Part shown: piece after piece, positions 24,456 through 32,559 of the stretch
Position numbering within the stretch: position 1 is the first letter of the stretch
How the letters are laid out: each line of letters begins with the position of its first letter
Assembly (NCBI RefSeq): GCF_000719335.1
Contig: NZ_JOGB01000064.1
Coordinates: 1 to 39,508, forward strand
DNA length: 39,508 nucleotides
DNA from: Streptomyces sp. NRRL S-87
GTDB lineage: Bacteria; Actinomycetota; Actinomycetes; Streptomycetales; Streptomycetaceae
Direction: 5' to 3'
The notes under the pieces: generated by a model
The model's input: the letters and a program-made list of their open reading frames with translations, nothing else
The model's database searches: none
What the model was told of the DNA's origin: nothing
Position numbers and translations under genes: made by a program

Positions 24456-25266
24456 CGGTCTTCCTCACGTGTGATGCGGTGGGTGCGGGCAGGTCACCGG
24501 CGCGCCGCGACGCGTTCGCGCGGACCGCCTCCTGCAGGTAGGCGGCCAGCCCCGGACGCTGCTGCGAGGGCGGCACCACGAGGGCGAAGGCGCGCGGGTC
24601 GGCGGCGAAGTCGGCGGCGACGCGCCGGTGCATGTCCGGCGGGCACGGTGTGAACCAGCGGGACACGTGCAGCCGGTGGGCCTCGGCGACGTCCATCGCC
24701 CGTTCGCCGTCGGCCGGTTCGCCGTCCTCGAAGGCGGCGAGCAGCTCCGCCCGCCAGCCGGCCGCCTCACCCATCAGCCGTCGCCAGTCCTCCTTGGTGT
24801 GGGCGGCGGCCCGGGCCATCGCCCGCCGGTGCCCCTCGGAGTCCTGCCACTTCAGCTGCGCCTCGGTGGCGTAGCTGAGGTCGAAGACGATCTCGCCGAA
24901 GACCTCGAACCGCTCCTCGGGCGTGAGGGACACCCCGGTCCGCTGGACCTCGACCGCCCGCTCGGCCACCTCGGCCAGCCGCTGCAGCCGGGCGATCTCC
25001 TCGGCCAGCCGCCGCTGCCGGGCCTTGAGGTGCTCCAGCGCGTTCGCCTGCGGGTCTGCGAGTATCTCGGCGATCTCGTCGAGGGCGAAGCCCAGTTCGC
25101 GGTAGAAGAGGATCTGCTGGAGCCGCGCGAGGTCGGCGTCGTCGTAGCGGCGGTACCCGGCCCGGCTGCGGTCGCCGGGCGAGAGGAGCCCCGTCCGGTC
25201 GTAGTGGTGGAGCGTGCGCACGGTCACCCCGGCGAAAGCCGAGACCTGACCGACGGTGTAGCCCAT
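24418..25266 (-). CDS. MerR-family regulator with TipAS-like ligand domain
   Basis: This 282-residue protein has a MerR DNA-binding domain (YTVGQVSAFAGVTVRTLHHY followed by DRTGLLSPG and GYRRYDDADLARLQQILFYR) and a dimerisation coiled coil (LEHLKARQRRLAEEIARLQR). The C-terminal domain resembles the TipAS antibiotic-binding domain (about residues 145-255), with MDVAEAHRLHVSRWFTPCPP. TipA-like regulators bind drugs such as thiopeptides and activate their own operon. The 3-prime end overlaps the glycosyltransferase start by 38 bp. The ATG at 25266 follows a GGGCAGG. Four to six in-frame codons upstream are also possible starts but less supported. Autoregulation from the promoter at about 25291-25321 is likely. 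Confidence 0.88.
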   Translation of the reverse strand: MGYTVGQVSAFAGVTVRTLHHYDRTGLLSPGDRSRAGYRRYDDADLARLQQILFYRELGFALDEIAEILADPQANALEHLKARQRRLAEEIARLQRLAEVAERAVEVQRTGVSLTPEERFEVFGEIVFDLSYATEAQLKWQDSEGHRRAMARAAAHTKEDWRRLMGEAAGWRAELLAAFEDGEPADGERAMDVAEAHRLHVSRWFTPCPPDMHRRVAADFAADPRAFALVVPPSQQRPGLAAYLQEAVRANASRRAGDLPAPTASHVRKTDEDPDRHGGLAR

Positions 25267-25290
25267 GGACCTGCCCTTTCGTTCGCTCAC

Positions 25291-25321
25291 AGCCTCGAGC
25301 CTGACGTAGGGGGAGGGTCAA
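25291..25321 (-). promoter_or_regulatory. Putative MerR-type promoter of the regulator-glycosyltransferase operon
   Basis: On the minus strand TTGACC (25316-25321) and GAGGCT (25291-25296) are spaced 19 bp apart, the overlong spacer typical of MerR-activated promoters. The spacer contains CTACGTCAGG next to CCTCCCC. Transcription would start near 25284, about 18 bp before the regulator ATG. Confidence 0.45.
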
Positions 25322-25348
25322 CCCGGCGGGCGGGTGCCGCCCGCCGGG
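25322..25348. terminator. 10-bp stem hairpin
   Basis: CCCGGCGGGC (25322-25331) and GCCCGCCGGG (25339-25348) form a perfect stem around a 7-base loop. It lies between the MmpL remnant and the MerR operon promoter, so it may insulate the operon. Confidence 0.65.
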
Positions 25349-25394
25349 AGCCCGAGGCACGGCCCCGGTCCCTACAGGTGGCGGCCGTTCGACG

Positions 25395-25945
25395 TCAGGA
25401 CCGCGTCGACGGTGCGGGCCGGGCGAGGGCGCTGGACCACCAGGCGCGCGGGCCGATGTCGATGACCAGCGCCGGCACCAGCAGCGACCGCACGACAACC
25501 GTGTCCATCAGGACGCCGAACGCCACGATGAACGCGATCTGCACGAGGAAGGCCAACGGGATCACCATCAGTGCGGCGAACGTCGCCGCGAGCACCACCC
25601 CGGCGGAGGTGATCACCCCTCCCGTCGTGACCAGTCCGCGCAGCACGCCCTCGCGGGTGCCGTGGACCAGGGACTCCTCGCGCACCCGCGACATCAGGAC
25701 GATGTTGTAGTCCACGCCCAGCGCCACGAGGAACACGAACCCGTGCAGCGGCACCGACGCGTCGGTGCCGCCGAAGCCCAGCAGCTGCTCGAAGACCAGC
25801 GCGGACACGCCGAGCGTCGCCAGGAAGTTCAGCGCGACCGTCGCCCCAGCAGGACCGGCACCAGCACGGACCGGAGCAGCGCGAGCAGGGTCAGCAGGAT
25901 GATGCCGAGGGCGACCGGCACGATGACGGTGCGGTCGCGACCCGC
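25395..25945 (-). pseudogene. Truncated, frameshifted MmpL-type transporter remnant
   Basis: The minus strand encodes the C-terminal membrane part of an MmpL/RND transporter: DRTVIVPVALGIILLTLLAL in one frame, then after a frame change near 25842-25850, ALNFLATLGVSALVF, GVDYNIVLMSRVREE, GTREGVLRGLVTTGGVITSA and DTVVVRSLLVPALVIDIG in another. MmpL proteins normally have over 700 residues with twelve membrane helices; only about 185 residues remain and the N-terminal two-thirds is absent. A single-base change would join the halves but would not restore the missing part. The tail WWSSALARPAPSTRS with a stop at 25395 is intact, so decay began at the 5-prime end. Confidence 0.75.
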
Positions 25946-26049
25946 CGTCTGCTGGTGTCCTTCGCCATGCGGTCTCTTCTCATCGTCGTCTGTGACTCGG
26001 CCAGGCTCTTGTACACGGGGCCCCGGTAGTTCCCGTCGAAAGAACAACG

Positions 26050-29000
26050 CTAAGCCCGCCAAGCTTCCCCTGAGCCTTCGGGGCACGCAGGGCTGGGGGA
26101 TCGGCCAGGCATATAGGCCGTCCGCTCCGCTGGAGTGAGGTCGCGGGCTACGGCCCGGCAGACCTTCTCGATCGCCGTGGCGGGCTGAGGGAGGGCGCCG
26201 CCGACATCCCACAGCCGCGCGGTCTTGTCGCTGCTTGCTGTGGCAAGGGTGCGGCCGTCGGGGCTGAACGCCACGGAGGTTACCGAGTCGGTGTGCCCGT
26301 TGAGGGTGGTGAGTGTTTTGCCACTGGCCACGTCCCACAGCCGTGCAGAGTAGTCGGTGCTGCCGGTGGCGAGAGTGCGGCCGGCGGGACTGAATGCCAC
26401 CGAAACGATCTCGTGGGTGTGCCCGATGAGGGTGGTGCGGGTTTTGCCGCTGGCCACGTCCCACAGCCGTGCAGAGTAGTCGGTGCTGCCGGTGGCGAGA
26501 GTGCGGCCGTCGGGGCTGAACGCCACGGAGTACACCTCGTCGGTGTGCCCGATGAGGGTGGTGCGGGTTTTGCCGCTGGCCACGTCCCACAGCCGTGCAG
26601 AGTAGTCGGTGCTGCCGGTGGCGAGAGTGCGGCCGTCAGGGCTGAACGCCACGGAGGATACCGGGCCGGTGTGCCCCTCCAGGATGGTGCGGGTCTTGCC
26701 AGTGCTCACATCCCACAGCCGTACGGCGTAATCGCGACTGCTGGTGGCGAGGGTGCGGCCGTCAGGGCTGAACGCGACTGAATACACATCGCCGGCGTGG
26801 CCCTGGAGGGTCTTGCGGGTCTTGCCGGTGGCTGTGTCCCACAACCGCACGGTGCTGTCTAGGCCTCCGGTGGCGAGGGTCCGGCCGTCAGGGCTGAAGG
26901 CCACCGAAAGGACCTCGCGGCCATGCCCGGCCAGGGTTGCACGCACCTTGCCGCTGCCCACGTCCCACAGTCGTGCTGTGCGGTCGAAGCTGGCGGTGGC
27001 GACGGTGTGGCCATCCGGGCTGAATGCAATCGAATACAGCTCGGCAGTGTGTCCGACCAATGCCGTTCCGGTGGTCTTGCCGGCCACGTCCCACAGCCGC
27101 ACGGTTTTGTCGGCGCTGCCGGTGGCCAAAGTATGGCCGTCAGGGCTGTACGCCAAAGAAAACACCTGGTCGGTGTGCCCGGACAGGACCGTCCTGATGG
27201 CGCCGCTGGCCACGTCCCACAGCATCACTGACTTCTGATCGTGGGCGGTGGCGAGGGCGCGGCCGTCCGGGCTGAAGGCCACCGAATACACCTCGCCGGC
27301 GTGGCCCTGGAGCGTTGTACGGGTCTTGCCGGTGGCCACGTCCCACAGCCGCACGGTGAAATCTAGGCCTCCGGTGGCGAGGGTGCGGCCGTCCGGGCTG
27401 AAGGCCACCGAATACACCTCGCTGGTGTGGCCCTGGAGCGTTGTACGGGTCTTGCCGGTGGCCACGTCCCACAGCCGTGCGCTCGTGTCGCCGCTGGCGG
27501 TGGCGAGGGTGCGGCCGTCGGGACTGAACGCCACGGAGAACACCACACCGCTGTGGCCCTCCAGGACGGTCCGCTGCTTGCCGGTGACCGCATCCCACAG
27601 CCGCACGGTCGTATCAGAGCTGGCGGTGGCGATGGTGCGACTGTCGGGACTGAACGCCACAGACTGCACCTCGCTGGTATGTCCGGACAGAATGGTACGC
27701 ATCTTGCCGGTGGCGGCATTCCACAGCCGCACGGCACCGCCGCCGCCGCCGACGGCGAGGGTGCTGCCGTCGGGGCTGAACCGCACCGCAGCCACCTCGT
27801 CGATGCTATTGAGAGTGGCGCGGACCTTACCGGTGCCCATATCTCGCAGTCGTACGGTGGTGTCGTAGCTGCCGCTGGCCACCGTTTGTCCGTCGGGGCT
27901 GAACGCCACCGAGCTCACTTCTGCGGTGTGGCCGGTCAAGCGCCGATGAAGTGGGAGGGCGGCGGCGGTTCGCAGGCTCGCGACGGACTCCGGAGTGGGG
28001 CTGGCGCGGTATGCCTGGACTGCCAGCAGGGAGGCGAGTTCGGGGTTTGTGCCAAGCAGCGTGTTGGACTGGGCAGCGAGCTGGCGGGACAGTGCGGCCT
28101 GCCGTCCGGTGGCTGCCACGCGCCACTGCCACACGGCGCCGCCTGCGGCGATGAGGGCGAGGACCAGCAAGCCGGCCAGGACCGTGTTGAGGCGTCTGCT
28201 GCGCCGGATGACGGCCTGTTGGCGGTTCTTGCTGGCAGTGAGGAAGGCAGCGATGTCCCCTGGGAGGCGGCGCTTCTGCGACCAGTCGAGGCCATCGGCC
28301 AGTGCCGTTCCCCCGAGCAGGTCTCCCGGGTCGGCCTTCTCGGCCCAGCGGGCATTCCGTTCGCGGGTGCGGTCGAGCCATTCCTGGAAGCGGTGGTCCT
28401 GGCTGACCCAGTCCCGCAGCGTGCCCCAGTCGCGGATGAGCGCGTCATGGATCAGCTCGGCCACCGGCGGCCCGGGAGGGGCGTCAGGGTCTTGGAGGGA
28501 ACGGAACGTCTGGGTGGTGATGATGCGATGGCGCGTGAGGGCGGTGATGACGTCGTCGACGGCCTTGCCGCTGCCGGGGCCGTCCTCGGGGCTCGCCGCC
28601 AGGTCGCGCAGTTCGTCGAGCGGGATCTGTGCGCGGATGGGGGGAACGTTATGGGCGGGGTCGGCCGGTCGCACTAGGGAGGTCAGGATCTGCTGCGCGA
28701 TGGGCTGGTGATCGGGAGGCAGCTGGTTGACTGCGGTGTCGCACCACGTGGTCAGGCTACCCGTAACTCCGCCGATGCGCCGGTACGCCTCATGGGTGAG
28801 GTAGCCGTCCTCGCGCCGCTCCCACAGCTGGCTGAGGGTCAGCTCGAGCAGGGGCAGCACGGTGGTGGGTGCGTGCTGGGCCGCGGTCCCCTCGGGTGTC
28901 GCGGCGAGGACGTCGGTGACGATCCGCTCGGGCAGATCCGGCCGCAAGTGGATCCCCACGTCCTGCGCGGGCAGGGTGACGATGTCGTGCAGGTCCTGCC

Positions 29001-30276
29001 GGCTGAGGGTGGCCGGTACGTTGAGCAGCCCGGGCATCGCGGCTTCCAGCAGCTGGGGAGCGAGGGCAGCAAGCCGGGGGTAGAAGTCGTCACGCATGAT
29101 CAGGATGATGCTGAGCTCGGCGGACGAGTGGACCGCCGCCGTGATCTCCTCCGCGCCGGCCAGTCGGCGGTCCTGCCGGTCGCCGTTGACCGGCTGGGCG
29201 AGGAGCTCTTCGAACTGGTCGATGATCAGCACGACACGCTGAGCCCCGGGTTCGGTTGCCAATCGGCGGGTGACGGCCGCGGCGAGCCCGTCGGTGGCGG
29301 CCCCGGGCAGCCCGGCGCGTTCGAGTTCAGCCGGCAGGTCCCGCCTCGGTCGGGCGAGGACGGGCAGCCAGCGGTCGCTGCCGGGCAGTGCACCCGCGGC
29401 CAGCGCCCGCAGGACACCGGCCTGGACCAAGGACGACTTGCCCGAACCGGAGGGGCCGAGCAGGAGCACCAGGCGCTGCTGCCGGGCCAGGTTCGCCAGT
29501 ACCTGCCGTACTGCGTCCTCCCGGCCTTGAAACCACTGGGCATGCTCCGCCGTGAACGGCTCCAGTCCCCGGTAGGGACACACGTCCCGCTCGACCAGGT
29601 CCGGCCAGACCTCCCGCAGTACCTGTGTGGGGGTGACGTAGGCGATGCCCTGCCCTCGTGTGTACGTATCGGGGGCCGTGATCGCGGTGAGCATGCCGAT
29701 GACCAGGCCGGTGACCTCGTCGAGGACCGGTCCGCCGCTGAAGCCGGTGGTGAGGTCGTTGGCCTTGGTCAGTTGCAAGACCGGGCCTCTGGGTTCGCCA
29801 GCCGGCAGCAGGTCGCCGGCCTCGCCGTAGCCGTAGTGGCCCTCCTGAGGGGCCTGGGCGGGGAACCCGTACGAGCGGATCTTGTGCCCCCGGCAGCCTG
29901 CCGCGGAGCCCAGTGGTAGGGCCTCCACACCTGCCGGTGTACTGCGCAGGCGTACGACGGCCACGTCTTCGCGCTCGGGGGCCCGCCAGGCCTCGTCCAG
30001 GACCTCTCCCTCGGCTCGGGGTGCGCCCGGGGCGTGCGGGAAGACCAGTCGCACTTGCTCGCCCGGGCCGCTTCCCGCGGCCAGGGCGACGTGCGCACAG
30101 GTGAAGAGGACGCCTTCGGCGACCAGGAACCCCACGCCGGCCACCCGCCCGTCCGGGCCGACGATCTGCGCCACGGCAGGGGGCAGTCCCGAAGCGGGGT
30201 CGCTGTCGGGCCGTCGCTCGTTGCCGAACACCCGATCAGCCCCGAGCCTCGTCCGCGGGGGAATGGCGGGGACCAT
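26050..30276 (-). CDS. Trypsin-like protease, nSTAND NTPase, WD40 protein
   Basis: This 1408-residue protein joins four parts. A trypsin-like domain (about 35-225) has all three catalytic residues: His in FTCAHV (H62), Asp in EREDVAVVRL (D104) and Ser in TTGFSGGPV (S180). An nSTAND NTPase follows (about 235-560): CPYRGLEPFTAEHAQWFQGR, Walker A GPSGSGKS (274-281), Walker B VVLIIDQFEELL (D353). A membrane helix is at about 697-716 (NTVLAGLLVLALIAAGGAVW). Fourteen WD40 repeats of 42 residues (781-1368) would form two seven-bladed propellers. The tail VCRAVARDLTPAERTAYMPG is common in this group. By analogy with NLR-like STAND sensors, WD40 would detect a target, the NTPase would switch, and the protease would act. 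The start overlaps the Trypco1-like gene by 41 bp; ATG 30276 has GGAA upstream. Confidence 0.9.
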   Translation of the reverse strand: MVPAIPPRTRLGADRVFGNERRPDSDPASGLPPAVAQIVGPDGRVAGVGFLVAEGVLFTCAHVALAAGSGPGEQVRLVFPHAPGAPRAEGEVLDEAWRAPEREDVAVVRLRSTPAGVEALPLGSAAGCRGHKIRSYGFPAQAPQEGHYGYGEAGDLLPAGEPRGPVLQLTKANDLTTGFSGGPVLDEVTGLVIGMLTAITAPDTYTRGQGIAYVTPTQVLREVWPDLVERDVCPYRGLEPFTAEHAQWFQGREDAVRQVLANLARQQRLVLLLGPSGSGKSSLVQAGVLRALAAGALPGSDRWLPVLARPRRDLPAELERAGLPGAATDGLAAAVTRRLATEPGAQRVVLIIDQFEELLAQPVNGDRQDRRLAGAEEITAAVHSSAELSIILIMRDDFYPRLAALAPQLLEAAMPGLLNVPATLSRQDLHDIVTLPAQDVGIHLRPDLPERIVTDVLAATPEGTAAQHAPTTVLPLLELTLSQLWERREDGYLTHEAYRRIGGVTGSLTTWCDTAVNQLPPDHQPIAQQILTSLVRPADPAHNVPPIRAQIPLDELRDLAASPEDGPGSGKAVDDVITALTRHRIITTQTFRSLQDPDAPPGPPVAELIHDALIRDWGTLRDWVSQDHRFQEWLDRTRERNARWAEKADPGDLLGGTALADGLDWSQKRRLPGDIAAFLTASKNRQQAVIRRSRRLNTVLAGLLVLALIAAGGAVWQWRVAATGRQAALSRQLAAQSNTLLGTNPELASLLAVQAYRASPTPESVASLRTAAALPLHRRLTGHTAEVSSVAFSPDGQTVASGSYDTTVRLRDMGTGKVRATLNSIDEVAAVRFSPDGSTLAVGGGGGAVRLWNAATGKMRTILSGHTSEVQSVAFSPDSRTIATASSDTTVRLWDAVTGKQRTVLEGHSGVVFSVAFSPDGRTLATASGDTSARLWDVATGKTRTTLQGHTSEVYSVAFSPDGRTLATGGLDFTVRLWDVATGKTRTTLQGHAGEVYSVAFSPDGRALATAHDQKSVMLWDVASGAIRTVLSGHTDQVFSLAYSPDGHTLATGSADKTVRLWDVAGKTTGTALVGHTAELYSIAFSPDGHTVATASFDRTARLWDVGSGKVRATLAGHGREVLSVAFSPDGRTLATGGLDSTVRLWDTATGKTRKTLQGHAGDVYSVAFSPDGRTLATSSRDYAVRLWDVSTGKTRTILEGHTGPVSSVAFSPDGRTLATGSTDYSARLWDVASGKTRTTLIGHTDEVYSVAFSPDGRTLATGSTDYSARLWDVASGKTRTTLIGHTHEIVSVAFSPAGRTLATGSTDYSARLWDVASGKTLTTLNGHTDSVTSVAFSPDGRTLATASSDKTARLWDVGGALPQPATAIEKVCRAVARDLTPAERTAYMPGRSPSPACPEGSGEAWRA
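26296..26690. repeat. Near-identical tandem 126-bp WD40 units
   Basis: WD40 repeats 11-13 of the giant protein share almost the same DNA with a 126-bp period, for example GTTTTGCCGCTGGCC at about 26442 and 26568 and a one-base variant at about 26316. At protein level, LATGSTDYSARLWDVASGKT recurs unchanged in all three. This implies recent duplication or gene conversion. Confidence 0.85.
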
Positions 30277-30583
30277 TCCGCTTCCACGCCATGGTCACGT
30301 TCAAGTGGCAATGGGCGCCGGTCTTGGTGATCACGGCGCCGGCCTCGACCGCGAGGTCGACACCGAACCCGACCGTGATCTCGTCGGGGCGAGCCTTGCG
30401 TAGCTGCTCGAGCGTGATGCGGGCAGCCTCCGTCACCGGCTCCAGAGCCTCTTGCAGGCTCTCCGGCAGATCGTGAATGGCATCGCCGATGCGTCCGGCC
30501 TTCACCGGACCCTCCAACCCGGCCGGGGCCTCGATCAGGAGAGAGCCACCGCCGCCCAACGGAATCCGAGCCAGAGGTGTCAT
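30236..30583 (-). CDS. Trypco1-like (CU044_2847-type) protease-associated protein
   Basis: This 115-residue protein has the pattern of the trypsin-co-occurring Trypco1 domain: a first half with SLLIEAPAGLEGP, a helix with LEPVTEAARITLEQLRKARP, then DEITVGFGVDLAVEAGAVIT and a HCHLNVTMAWKR strand. The family is named because its genes accompany trypsin-like and STAND genes. Its role is unsettled; a pseudo-substrate, inhibitor or effector module has been proposed. The ATG at 30583 follows GGAGGAGGA. Its last 41 bp overlap the start of the protease-nSTAND-WD40 gene, so the two are translationally coupled and probably made together. Confidence 0.8.
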   Translation of the reverse strand: MTPLARIPLGGGGSLLIEAPAGLEGPVKAGRIGDAIHDLPESLQEALEPVTEAARITLEQLRKARPDEITVGFGVDLAVEAGAVITKTGAHCHLNVTMAWKRNGPRHSPADEARG

Positions 30584-31120
30584 TCCTCCTCCTCCGCCTA
30601 TCCGCGCAACGAGCCGCCCGCTCTGCCAGGGCGAGGACCGCCCACAGCCGTGAGCCGTCCTCGTTCGCGATCGACCACCGGGAGACGGGCCTGTCATGGG
30701 TTCTCAGCCAGCGTTATTGACTCCGGCGCCAGCCGCATGCCCGAATGGGCCGGACGAGAGACACCCAGGCTCTGCTCTGCCTCACACGACGGCGGGCCGA
30801 CGTGGTGGAGGAGCCATCCCGGGTCCCCGGCCGGCAGTCCGGCTTCTCCTCAAGGTCATCCAAAGAGCAGTTCGACGTTCGAGTCGATGCAGGCCCTCAG
30901 CACGGTCACGAGCTGTCGGGCGTCCTTGATGCGCTGCAAGAGAGCGGGGTTGTCATCCCGTGTCCGGGCGGCCGACGACCGCCGCGTGGTCCACCTCCAC
31001 CACGAGGAGCGGGCCCGCCGGGTGGCCCGCGTCTGCTTCCGCCCCCTGGCCTTCGGTACGGACGCCGCCTGCGCCGGCTTCAGCGACGACGAACTGGGGG
31101 TGCGGGCGGGGCGTCCGGTG
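30584..31120. other. 537-bp gap with coding debris
   Basis: This gap lies between the Trypco1-like gene start and the SUKH-like gene end. It should hold the promoter of the conflict operon but I could not pick one out. It contains a short minus-strand C-terminal fragment (30856-30957) and a plus-strand segment with gene-like codon use (about 30963-31125). It reads like the scar of recombination or gene decay. Confidence 0.5.
30856..30957 (-). pseudogene. 33-residue C-terminal gene fragment
   Basis: Minus-strand frame DDNPALLQRIKDARQLVTVL, then RACIDSNVELLFG, ends with TGA at 30856. It has the helix-forming composition of a real protein end, but sequence upstream becomes Arg/Ser/Thr-rich nonsense. 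I do not recognise the parent family. Confidence 0.35.
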
Positions 31121-31125
31121 TCAGT
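30963..31125 (+). pseudogene. Possible plus-strand coding fragment
   Basis: A plus-strand segment reads AADDRRVVHLHHEERARRVA and RVCFRPLAFGTDAACAGFSD with good G/C third positions, then runs into the SUKH-like gene on the opposite strand. There is no start, stop or ribosome site of its own. It may be a piece of a lost gene adjoining the fragment at 30856-30957. Confidence 0.25.
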
Positions 31126-32365
31126 AGCCCCACGGGCTGAGCTCGAGGATGGCCGCGAACAGGTGCCCCCACACGTCCCCCGGGGGCGCGTCCTCGTCCA
31201 CCGCGAGCGGTTCGAGGGCGGCGACCTCGCGCAGGAAGTCCCGCTGGCCGTCCTCACCCGGGTACGCGTCCCAGCAGGCGCCCATGTACCGGTACACGGC
31301 CTCCAGCAGTCGCACGAAGGTCTCGGTGTCCCGGGCGAAGGGGAACGGCCCCGTACCGTTGCGGACCATCGACACCGCGCCCGTCACGGGGTGGACGAGC
31401 ACCCGCCCGGTGTCGGCGTACCGGAGGTCGAAGGTGCCCAGGTGCAGCAGGCCGTGCTCGTCCGGCTCGAGCCCGTGGGCCGTCCCGTCGGCCCAGGCCA
31501 GCCCGAACGAGGCGACTCCGGCGGCGAACCACGTCGGCAGCCCCGCCGTCACCGCCAGCTCCCGGGTGGGCTCGTGGACCAGCGCGGCGGGAAGCTGATC
31601 CTGCGTCAGCAGCACCGTACCGTCCGCGCCGAACGCCGTCACCAGGCGGGCCGCGTCGAGGGGCGCCTCGGCCGCCGTCGGCCCCGCGAACCACGGGGCG
31701 CCCTCGCCCCAGGAGACGGCCTCGGAGCCCGCCCGCCCGTCGGCCGCCGCGCCGTTGCGCTCCAGGACCACGACGCCACGCGGATCGAAGAACATCACGC
31801 GGCCGCCGCCGAGCGGAGCGGGCTCCTCCCAGGTCCCGGGCTGGTAGAGGCCGTGGTCCTCGTCCGGGTCGAAGAGGACCGGCCCCTCGACGGGGGCGTC
31901 GTACGGCCGCTCGGTGCACTCGCCCGCGGCGGGCGCGGGAAGCCGTTCGCCGGTGGCCGGATCGAGCCAGCGCTCCGGGGTCCACTGGGACCACAGCCTC
32001 AGCAGGAGACGCCCGTCCGGCCCCTCGTGGACCGCGACGCCGGCGTCCCCGCTCAGGTTCGGCTCGGCCCGGTACGCGCCGATCGGCCGCCACCAGGCCC
32101 ACACGGTCCGCCACGGCATGCCGGGCTCGGCTTCGGCGACCCGGTCGGCGTAGGCGTCGTGGCCCAGTACCTTCGCGGCGAAGTGCAGCCACGAGGCGAA
32201 CTCCGCCCGCGGGACCTCGGCCCCGTCGAGGATCGCGACGGCCTGGGCATGGGCCTCGCGACCCGGCCCGCCGCCGGTGGCCGGCAGGTCCCCCAGCCCG
32301 TCCGGGCCGGCCGCGAGCAGAGCCGCGGGGGAGGCGAACAGTGTGTCAAGATCGTCGCGAGTCAT
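31121..32365 (-). CDS. SUKH-like (SMI1/KNR4-related) protein
   Basis: This 414-residue protein ends with a segment typical of SUKH-4-type proteins: LVHPVTGAVSMVRNGTGPFP, then DTETFVRLLEAVYRYMGACW, FLREVAALEPLAVDED and WGHLFAAILELSPWGY. The N-terminal half contains WLHFAAKVLGHDAYADRVAE and WAWWRPIGAYRAEPNLSG, which I do not recognise. SUKH proteins often confer immunity to toxins that target nucleic acids, but many are orphans, as this one may be. No toxin gene is adjacent; the nearest conflict gene is the Trypco1-like operon. The ATG at 32365 has only a weak ribosome site. It is divergent from the secreted peptidase gene. Confidence 0.75.
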   Translation of the reverse strand: MTRDDLDTLFASPAALLAAGPDGLGDLPATGGGPGREAHAQAVAILDGAEVPRAEFASWLHFAAKVLGHDAYADRVAEAEPGMPWRTVWAWWRPIGAYRAEPNLSGDAGVAVHEGPDGRLLLRLWSQWTPERWLDPATGERLPAPAAGECTERPYDAPVEGPVLFDPDEDHGLYQPGTWEEPAPLGGGRVMFFDPRGVVVLERNGAAADGRAGSEAVSWGEGAPWFAGPTAAEAPLDAARLVTAFGADGTVLLTQDQLPAALVHEPTRELAVTAGLPTWFAAGVASFGLAWADGTAHGLEPDEHGLLHLGTFDLRYADTGRVLVHPVTGAVSMVRNGTGPFPFARDTETFVRLLEAVYRYMGACWDAYPGEDGQRDFLREVAALEPLAVDEDAPPGDVWGHLFAAILELSPWGY

Positions 32366-32547
32366 GCGGACATGCTGCCAGCCCCCACCGACAGGCCCGC
32401 CCGCAGCCCCACTTCGCACGCGCCTCTTCCTCCACGTCGGTCCCGGCGCGGGCGGCGCGGACCCCGAGCCCCGCCTCGTCCCGTCTCGGGGACAACCCCA
32501 CCCGGTTTCCGGGTTTTCCCGGAGTGCCCGGAGGTGTCCATCGCTCC

Positions 32548-32553
32548 TAGGGT
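32548..32553 (+). promoter_or_regulatory. Candidate -10 element of a leaderless mRNA
   Basis: TAGGGT ends six bases before the ATG of the secreted peptidase gene. The nearest ribosome-like site (GGAGGTG) is over 20 bases upstream of the ATG, too far to serve. A leaderless transcript is the simplest reading. Confidence 0.4.
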
Positions 32554-32559
32554 GCGGGC

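Noticed and set aside
25829..26590. A 253-codon minus-strand frame with repeats like GRGQRQNPHHPHRAH
   Set aside because: It is a frame-shifted reading of the WD40 repeats; only its last part carries the MmpL remnant.
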